DNA from: an uncultured Eubacteriales bacterium
Lineage (GTDB): Bacteria; Bacillota; Clostridia; Oscillospirales; CAG-272
Reading direction: 5' to 3'
Assembly (NCBI GenBank): GCA_910586545.1
Contig: CAJUIQ010000044.1
Span: 1-10,851 of the forward strand
DNA length: 10,851 nt
The position numbers were made by a program, and so were the translations under genes. Below the pieces are notes generated by a model. That model was given only the letters and a program-made list of their open reading frames with translations. It had not been told where the DNA came from and did not search any database. Position 1 is the first letter of the stretch; the number at the start of each line of letters is the position of its first letter. Below, in pieces: positions 6,092-10,851 of the stretch.

Positions 6092-7002
6092 AAGCATATA
6101 TGTTTGCCGGTCAGGGCGCGCAGGCTCCCGGCATGGGATTGGATCTGTATGAAAGCAGTCCCGCGGCCAAGGCCATTTTTGATATGGGCGAGAGACTCCG
6201 CCCAGGTACTTTAGAGCAGTGCTTTCGCGGTACCGCCGAGGAATTGAATCAAACTGTAAATGCCCAGCCGTGTCTGTTTCTGACCGACCTAGCGGCAGCC
6301 GCAGCGCTGGACGAAGCAACCGGACAACAGGCTGATATGTGTGCCGGATTCTCACTAGGAGAAATTGCTGCGCTGGCATATGCCGGCGTACTATCCTATG
6401 AAGATGCATTTCGACTGGTAGTCTGCCGCGGGCAGGCTATGGATGCCTGCAGCAAGCAGACACCCGGGGGAATGGCAGCAGTACTGCGTTTGGATGAAAA
6501 TGCAGTCAAAGCTTTGTGCGCACAGTTTGACGGCGTATATCCCGTTAACTATAACTGCCCGGGCCAAATTGCCTGCGCAGGCAAAGCGGAATCAATTGAT
6601 CCTTTTTGCGAGGCTGTGAAAAATGCCGGCGGGCGGGCTGTAAAAATCGCCGTCAGCGGGCCATTCCATACGCCTTTCATGCAGGACTGTGCCAATACTC
6701 TGCGAGAGATGTTGGACACCCTGGATGTAAAGACGCCGGACATCCCTTTATACGCAAACTGGACGGCACAGCCTTATCCATCAGAAGTTTCCGATATCAA
6801 AGAGCATATTGCACAGCAATGTATGAACAGCGTACGCTGGGAAAAAACCATGATCCACATGAACGCCGACATATATATTGAAGTCGGCGCTGGCAAGACA
6901 TTGTCCGGGCTCTGCAAAAAAACATTGCCTGACATACAAATTTTTAACGTGGCAGACGCTGCCACATTGAATACCACAAAGGAGGCGCTGCAAAATGTCT
7001 GA
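6082..7002 (+). CDS. fabD: Malonyl-CoA:ACP transacylase
   Basis: A 306-residue alpha/beta-hydrolase-like enzyme that transfers malonyl from CoA to ACP, providing the extender unit for FabH and FabF. Key residues are the nucleophile S91 in GFSLGE, R116 in the CRGQAM stretch that holds the malonyl carboxylate, and H196 in SGPFHTPFM. The N-terminal FAGQGAQAPGMG motif is typical. GTG 6082 is preferred: it gives the family's usual 7 residues before FAGQGAQ, and GGAGG (6068-6072) is 9 nt upstream. ATG 6100 would remove the first beta strand. It overlaps the end of fabK by 10 bp and the start of fabG by 8 bp, suggesting coupled translation of these three genes. Confidence 0.96.
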   Translation: MAVKAYMFAGQGAQAPGMGLDLYESSPAAKAIFDMGERLRPGTLEQCFRGTAEELNQTVNAQPCLFLTDLAAAAALDEATGQQADMCAGFSLGEIAALAYAGVLSYEDAFRLVVCRGQAMDACSKQTPGGMAAVLRLDENAVKALCAQFDGVYPVNYNCPGQIACAGKAESIDPFCEAVKNAGGRAVKIAVSGPFHTPFMQDCANTLREMLDTLDVKTPDIPLYANWTAQPYPSEVSDIKEHIAQQCMNSVRWEKTMIHMNADIYIEVGAGKTLSGLCKKTLPDIQIFNVADAATLNTTKEALQNV

Positions 7003-7729
7003 CGCAAAAACCGCTCTGGTTACCGGAGCTTCCCGCGGAATCGGCAGAGCCATTGCCGTGGCTCTGGCACGGGAAGGAATGGACGTGGCTGTCATTGCTA
7101 CCGCAGATTCTCCTGCCGTACAGGAAACAGTACGTCTGATCGAGGAAACCGGCAGAAAAGCATATTTTGCCCCTTGTAACGTATCGGATTTTGCTGCTTG
7201 CGGCGATTGTACCGCCAAGCTGCTGGAAGAAGTCGCCACCATTGACGTTTTAGTAAACAATGCCGGCATCACTCGGGATAAGCTGCTGCTGCAAATGCAA
7301 GAAAAAGACTTCGACGATGTAATCGCTGTTAATTTAAAAGGCGCTTTTAATATGACAAAAGCCCTGCTGCGGCATTTTTTAAAAAACAAATCCGGAACTA
7401 TTATCAATATTTCTTCCGTTGTAGGACTCATGGGCAATGCCGGCCAGGCAAATTATGCCGCGTCTAAAGCGGGTTTGATTGGGCTGACCAAATCTATTGC
7501 CAAAGAGTATGCCGCCAAGGGAATTGTGTGCAACGCCATTTGTCCCGGCTATATTGAAACGGATATGACCGGCCAGATGCCACAGGCTGCCAGAGAAAAG
7601 CTGCAGGCAGCTGTACCCATGCAGCGGCCTGGTCTGCCGGAAGACGTAGCCGCCGCAGCCGTATTTTTAAGCCGCGCCCCATATATTACCGGAGAAGTAC
7701 TCCGGGTAGACGGCGGCATGTATATTTGA
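6995..7729 (+). CDS. fabG: 3-oxoacyl-ACP reductase
   Basis: A 244-residue short-chain dehydrogenase that reduces 3-oxoacyl-ACP to 3-hydroxyacyl-ACP with NADPH. The Rossmann nucleotide-binding motif TGASRGIG is at 10-17, NNAG at 88-91, and the catalytic residues are N113, S141, Y154 and K158 (the last two in YAASK). The end, EVLRVDGGMYI, is the usual FabG C-terminus. The NAGQANYAASKAG context is specific to FabG among short-chain dehydrogenases. AAAGGAGG (6978-6985) is 9 nt before ATG 6995, and the gene begins 8 bp before the fabD stop. A 123-bp gap with inverted repeats separates it from fabF. Confidence 0.96.
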   Translation: MSDAKTALVTGASRGIGRAIAVALAREGMDVAVIATADSPAVQETVRLIEETGRKAYFAPCNVSDFAACGDCTAKLLEEVATIDVLVNNAGITRDKLLLQMQEKDFDDVIAVNLKGAFNMTKALLRHFLKNKSGTIINISSVVGLMGNAGQANYAASKAGLIGLTKSIAKEYAAKGIVCNAICPGYIETDMTGQMPQAAREKLQAAVPMQRPGLPEDVAAAAVFLSRAPYITGEVLRVDGGMYI

Positions 7730-7744
7730 TTTACTGGAATGTAA

Positions 7745-7829
7745 GTCTGAAAGATGATGACAGCGAGAAAAGCGAGTCAGCTTTTTTCAGACCCGATTTG
7801 TGTCCCGTGCCCAGTGAGAGACACAAATC
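7745..7829 (+). repeat. Two inverted repeats in the fabG-fabF gap
   Basis: GTCTGAAA (7745-7752) pairs with TTTCAGAC (7785-7792), extendable by a G-U and an A-U pair. Inside it TGAC (7758-7761) can pair with GTCA (7776-7779), followed by GCTTTTTT, which is terminator-like. Directly after it GATTTGTGTC (7795-7804) pairs perfectly with GACACAAATC (7820-7829). The message could thus fold into two adjacent stems ending 23 nt before fabF. Function unknown: attenuation, RNA processing or stabilisation are possible. Confidence 0.5.
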
Positions 7830-7852
7830 CTAAGAAAGGAATGGTCACAAAA

Positions 7853-9082
7853 ATGAACAGAGTCGTTATTACAGGAATGGGTACTATCAACCCCATTGGA
7901 AACAATATAGAAACATTTAAAAAGAATCTTTTCGAGGGTGTGTGCGGCATTGGCCCCATCACTAAATTCGATACAACAGGATTTAAAGTTACCTTGGCGG
8001 CGGAAGTAAAGGATTTCGATCCCTTAAAGTATTATGATTCCCTGCCGGAAGCACGGCGTGCCGATCTTTTTACCCAATACGCAATCGCCGCTGCAGTCGA
8101 AGCAGTAGATGATAGTAAAATTCAGGGAGCTGTTCAGCCGGAGCGCTTTGGCGTTTACGTGGGCAGCGGAATCGGCGGCATGCATACCTTTACCACCGAA
8201 ACCTTAAAGCTAGATCAACGAGGCCCCTCCAGAGTTTCTCCCCTGTTTATTCCCATGATGATCTCTAATATGGCTGCCGGCGCTATTTCTATGCGATTTG
8301 GCGCGAAAGGCCCTTCCCTGCCTGTTGTTACCGCATGCGCTACCTCCACCAATACCATTGGCGAAGCTTTTCGTGCAATTAAGCACGGCTATGCGGATGC
8401 AATTATCGCAGGTGGTACGGAAAGCACCATCACCCCGCTGGCGACAGCCGGATTTGACAACTGCAAAGCCCTTTCCGAAGCCACAGACCCTTCCCGCGCT
8501 TCTATCCCCTTTGATAAAGAGCGTAATGGTTTTGTAATGGGAGAAGGCGCTACAATATTAGTGCTGGAAGAATACGAGCACGCCGTCTCCAGAGGCGCGC
8601 ATATCTATGCAGAAATCTGCGGATATGGAAACACTTCTGACGCATACCATATGACGGCGCCGCATCCGGAAGCAGAGGGCGCTGTGCAGGCAATTCTGCT
8701 GGCCGCACAGGAAGGCGGCATCACTGCTGATGCGCATTTGTATATCAACGCGCACGGCACCAGCACACCCATGAACGACAAAACAGAAACAATTGCCATA
8801 AAAAAAGCCTTTGGCGATGCAGCCTACGCTACGCATATCAGCTCTACAAAGTCTATGACCGGTCATATGCTGGGCGCTACAGGAGCCACAGAAGCGGCTG
8901 CCTGTGTGCTTGCTCTGGTAGAACAGATGGTTCCGCCTACCATAAACTATGTGGAAAAGGATCCAGACTGTGACTTAGACTGCACTCCCAATACTGCAGT
9001 TTCTGCCCCCCTTCAGGCAGCCCTTTCCAATTCCCTAGGCTTTGGCGGCCATAATGCTGTCATCGCCTTGAAAAAGATCTGA
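7853..9082 (+). CDS. fabF: Beta-ketoacyl-ACP synthase II
   Basis: A 409-residue condensing enzyme that elongates acyl-ACP with malonyl-ACP. The Cys-His-His catalytic set is C162 in TACATSTN, H301 in NAHGTSTPMND and H338 in MTGHMLGATGA, with the supporting lysine K333 in SSTKS. The C-terminal SNSLGFGGHNA is also diagnostic. ATG 7853 gives the standard MNRVVITGMGTINPIG start. AAAGGA (7835-7840, preceded by AAG) is at acceptable aligned spacing for the AGAAAGG type of site seen elsewhere in the operon. The in-frame ATG 7841 directly abuts that site, and a start at 7754 would translate the inverted repeats, so both are less likely. Sixteen bp separate it from accB. It could be called FabB by function, but sequence and operon place fit FabF. 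Confidence 0.96.
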   Translation: MNRVVITGMGTINPIGNNIETFKKNLFEGVCGIGPITKFDTTGFKVTLAAEVKDFDPLKYYDSLPEARRADLFTQYAIAAAVEAVDDSKIQGAVQPERFGVYVGSGIGGMHTFTTETLKLDQRGPSRVSPLFIPMMISNMAAGAISMRFGAKGPSLPVVTACATSTNTIGEAFRAIKHGYADAIIAGGTESTITPLATAGFDNCKALSEATDPSRASIPFDKERNGFVMGEGATILVLEEYEHAVSRGAHIYAEICGYGNTSDAYHMTAPHPEAEGAVQAILLAAQEGGITADAHLYINAHGTSTPMNDKTETIAIKKAFGDAAYATHISSTKSMTGHMLGATGATEAAACVLALVEQMVPPTINYVEKDPDCDLDCTPNTAVSAPLQAALSNSLGFGGHNAVIALKKI

Positions 9083-9098
9083 TGAATGGAGATATCTC

Positions 9099-9542
9099 AT
9101 GGATAAAAAAATATTAAAAGCGGCTGCAGATACCATGCGAGAGCTTGGTCTTTCAGAAGTCCGTATCAAAGACACCGAAACGGAAATCGTTTTAAAGCGT
9201 GAAATTGCAGCTACTGTAACCGCTGTACCAGCAGTGCAGCAGTCCGCCGCGCAGATGTCCGCTCCCGAGGAGATTATCATAGAACCCGCTGCAGCAGATT
9301 GGGCAGAAGTAAAAAGTCCCCTGATCGGCGTCTTTTATGAAGCTGCCGCTCCTGATGCGCCGCCCTTTGTGCGCCCAGGCGATCAGGTGAAAAAAGGCGA
9401 CGTGCTCTGTATCGTGGAAGCTATGAAAATGATGAACGAAATATGTGCGGAAACAGACGGCACCATCATTGATGTCTGCGCAGAAAATGGCGCTCTGGTA
9501 GAATATGGCCAGTTATTATTTAAAATCGCAGAAGATAAATAA
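9099..9542 (+). CDS. accB: Biotin carboxyl carrier protein of acetyl-CoA carboxylase
   Basis: A 147-residue BCCP. The C-terminal biotinyl domain carries CO2 on biotin attached to K110 in the motif EAMKMMNE, moving it from biotin carboxylase (AccC) to the carboxyltransferase. The N-terminal ~35 residues form the usual AccB assembly domain. Residues about 36-70 are an Ala/Pro/Glu-rich flexible linker. SPLIGVFYEAAAPDAPPFV, with the thumb-like insertion seen in bacterial AccB proteins, supports AccB over other biotinyl proteins. GGAG (9088-9091) is 7 nt before ATG 9099. The gene is 16 bp after fabF and is followed by a 128-bp gap with two perfect hairpins. Confidence 0.95.
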   Translation: MDKKILKAAADTMRELGLSEVRIKDTETEIVLKREIAATVTAVPAVQQSAAQMSAPEEIIIEPAAADWAEVKSPLIGVFYEAAAPDAPPFVRPGDQVKKGDVLCIVEAMKMMNEICAETDGTIIDVCAENGALVEYGQLLFKIAEDK

Positions 9543-9550
9543 TGTAAAAC

Positions 9551-9585
9551 TGCCGTAAAATCAGATTGTATGCTGCTTTACGGCA
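9551..9585 (+). repeat. Inverted repeat directly after accB
   Basis: TGCCGTAAA (9551-9559) pairs perfectly with TTTACGGCA (9577-9585) around a 17-nt loop, starting 8 bp after the accB stop. No T tract follows (AAGCCGACAC), so it looks like an RNA stabiliser or processing element more than a terminator. Confidence 0.5.
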
Positions 9586-9628
9586 AAGCCGACACATTTT
9601 AAATTGCATTACTATTTTAAAAGCAACT

Positions 9629-9651
9629 GGAAGACCGTTTTTCGGTCTTCC
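9629..9651 (+). repeat. Perfect hairpin before fabZ
   Basis: GGAAGACCG (9629-9637) and CGGTCTTCC (9643-9651) flank a TTTTT loop, giving a stable 9-bp stem. It ends 9 bp before the fabZ ribosome binding site (GGAG, 9661-9664). The following bases TCGCTGAATG hold no T tract. It could affect fabZ translation or message processing. Confidence 0.55.
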
Positions 9652-9670
9652 TCGCTGAATGGAGCTTTTT

Positions 9671-10081
9671 ATGAACAGAGAAGAACTGAAAAACATCCTT
9701 CCGCATCGGGAACCTATGCTTCTGGTAGACGATGTGAGTCTGACTGAAGAGGGAGAATGCATCGCTCATTATACTGTACGGGGAGACGAATTCTTCCTGC
9801 AGGGACATTTTCCAGGCAACCCTATTGTGCCTGGTGTAATTCTGTGCGAAATGGCAGCGCAATCCTCCGCCGTTCTGCTTACAGACGCAGTGCGTGGTAA
9901 AACCCCTATGTACACCGGCATAAATAATGTTAAATTCCGCAAAAGCGCAAAGCCCGGCGACACCCTGGAATTTCGCTGCAGTCTGAGTCGCGCCAAACAT
10001 CCCTTTTATTTCATTACAGGGGAAGCAACTATAGACGGACAGCGAGTCATGAGCGGGGATTTTTCCTTTGCAATTGTGTAA
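9671..10081 (+). CDS. fabZ: 3-hydroxyacyl-ACP dehydratase
   Basis: A 136-residue hot-dog-fold enzyme that dehydrates 3-hydroxyacyl-ACP to trans-2-enoyl-ACP, the substrate of FabK. The catalytic histidine H46 is in QGHFPGNPIVPG and the glutamate E60 in ILCEMAAQS. The N-terminal ILPHREPMLLVD and the FRKSAKPGD stretch are standard. ATG 9671 is preferred, with GGAG (9661-9664) 6 nt upstream; the in-frame ATG 9659 overlaps that site. The gene ends 20 bp before accC. No fabA-like dehydratase/isomerase or fabM is in the window, so how unsaturated fatty acids arise is not visible here. Confidence 0.95.
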   Translation: MNREELKNILPHREPMLLVDDVSLTEEGECIAHYTVRGDEFFLQGHFPGNPIVPGVILCEMAAQSSAVLLTDAVRGKTPMYTGINNVKFRKSAKPGDTLEFRCSLSRAKHPFYFITGEATIDGQRVMSGDFSFAIV

Positions 10082-10101
10082 AGAAAGGCTTCTGAATTAT
10101 T

Positions 10102-10851
10102 ATGTTTTCAAAAATACTCATTGCAAATCGTGGAGAGATTGCAGTCCGCATTATTCGTGCCTGCAAGGAAATGGGCATTACCACCGTTGCCGTATACTCT
10201 GAAGCGGACGCACAAGCCCTGCACACAAATCTGGCCGATGAAAGCTACTGCATTGGCGCAGCGGCTGTGCGGGACAGCTATTTAAATATGGACGCAATCC
10301 TCTGTGCGGCAAAAAACAGCCAAGCCCAGGCGATCCATCCAGGATATGGACTTCTATCGGAAAATCCGGAATTTGCCCAGCGCTGTCAGGATAATGGTAT
10401 TGTCTTTATTGGTCCCGCTGCGCAGACAATTTCCCGCATGGGCGATAAAGATGCGGCGCGGCGCGCTATGATTGGCGCAGGCGTTCCTGTAGTAGAAGGA
10501 ACGGACCTTTTGTCCAGCGCCGAGGAAGCGCGGGTATCGGCAGAAAAAATCGGATATCCCGTTTTGCTGAAAGCGCGCAGCGGCGGGGGTGGAAGAGGAA
10601 TCCGCCCCGTTTACAGCGCCGATGGAATCCAGTCCGCCTTTGAATCGGCAAGGGCAGAAGCGATATCCGCCTTTGGAGACGGCGAGCTTTATATGGAAAA
10701 ATTTCTTAAGCCCGCCAAGCATATTGAAGTACAAATTCTCTGTGACCGGGAAGGTAATGTTGCCGTTCTGGGGGATCGTGACTGTTCCGTCCAACGACGT
10801 AACCAAAAACTGATTGAAGAAGCCCCCGCCCCCACCCTGGAAGAATCGGTA
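10102..10851 (+). CDS. accC: Biotin carboxylase subunit of acetyl-CoA carboxylase (partial, 3' end outside window)
   Basis: The first 250 residues, of about 450 usual, of the ATP-grasp enzyme that carboxylates the biotin on AccB using ATP and bicarbonate. The N-terminal KILIANRGEIAVRIIRAC is diagnostic. It is followed by AIHPGYGLLSENPEFA, K116 in SRMGDKDAAR, the ATP-binding K157 and glycine-rich SGGGGRG (160-166), and GDRDCSVQRRNQKLIEEAPAP. The position of E. coli H236 is Asn here, as I recall for several other AccC proteins. ATG 10102 is fixed by an in-frame TGA at 10093; AAGAAAGG (10081-10088) is the likely ribosome binding site. Together with accB, and by analogy with similar operons, accD and accA probably follow beyond the window, but this is not seen. 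Confidence 0.95.
   Translation, partial: MFSKILIANRGEIAVRIIRACKEMGITTVAVYSEADAQALHTNLADESYCIGAAAVRDSYLNMDAILCAAKNSQAQAIHPGYGLLSENPEFAQRCQDNGIVFIGPAAQTISRMGDKDAARRAMIGAGVPVVEGTDLLSSAEEARVSAEKIGYPVLLKARSGGGGRGIRPVYSADGIQSAFESARAEAISAFGDGELYMEKFLKPAKHIEVQILCDREGNVAVLGDRDCSVQRRNQKLIEEAPAPTLEESV

Noticed and set aside
6781..7437. Minus-strand ORF of 218 codons across fabD-fabG
   Set aside because: Antisense to two certain genes and their overlap; the translated product is serine-rich and low in information.
7754..7852. 33-residue N-terminal extension of FabF
   Set aside because: It would translate through the two inverted repeats and has no ribosome binding site; MNRVVITGMG at 7853 is the family start.
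10081..10102. Unusually long ribosome-binding-site spacing (12-13 nt) before fabH, fabF and accC
   Set aside because: These sites are AGAAAGG-type and pair with the extreme 3' end of 16S rRNA, so aligned spacing is about 9-10 nt and ordinary.
1..10851. CRISPR arrays, tRNA/rRNA genes, insertion sequences, phage or defence genes
   Set aside because: No direct-repeat arrays, cloverleaf-like segments, transposase or integrase motifs were found; apart from the ileS insert the content is housekeeping.

Overview
The window looks like a chromosomal segment of an anaerobic, low-GC-lineage Gram-positive bacterium of the Clostridia type, with moderate base composition rather than extreme AT richness. 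The reasons are the gene order fabH-acpP-fabK-fabD-fabG-fabF-accB-fabZ-accC, the FMN-dependent enoyl reductase FabK instead of FabI, an ECF-type vitamin transporter S component, a large eukaryote-like isoleucyl-tRNA synthetase and Shine-Dalgarno sequences of the AGAAAGGAGG type. All recognised genes lie on the + strand. The lineage is inferred from gene content and was not tested by any search.

Positions 1-1831 hold the 3' part of ileS. The catalytic KMSKS and anticodon-binding regions are intact, but the C-terminal extension is broken. Reading frame 1 ends at 1359, and clear IleS sequence resumes in another frame at about 1421. The DNA between reads, in the third frame, like about 54 residues of a DUF362 protein. 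Positions 1897-2856 encode a TIGR01212/YhcC-type radical SAM protein. After a promoter-like sequence and a hairpin-containing leader, 3021-3574 encodes an ECF transporter S component with a frameshift near 3435-3443.

From 3607 on there is a strong terminator, two adjacent AT-rich palindromes, a near-consensus sigma-A promoter (TTGACA-N17-TAATAT), and then a type II fatty acid synthesis operon that runs off the right edge in accC. AccC and AccB (biotin carboxylase and biotin carrier) belong to acetyl-CoA carboxylase, which makes malonyl-CoA. FabD moves malonyl to ACP, FabH primes the chain, FabF elongates it, and FabG, FabZ and FabK reduce, dehydrate and reduce it on ACP.

The fabK-fabD and fabD-fabG junctions overlap by 8-10 bp, and fabF-accB and fabZ-accC are tight. 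Three longer gaps (acpP-fabK, fabG-fabF, accB-fabZ) each contain perfect inverted repeats, so expression inside the operon may be graded. Two of these gaps directly follow the genes for the two carrier proteins, ACP and BCCP.

I found no wholly new system. The points most worth checking are the DUF362-like insert in ileS, the operator-like palindromes before fabH, the frameshifted ECF gene with its possible attenuator leader, and the hairpins inside the operon.
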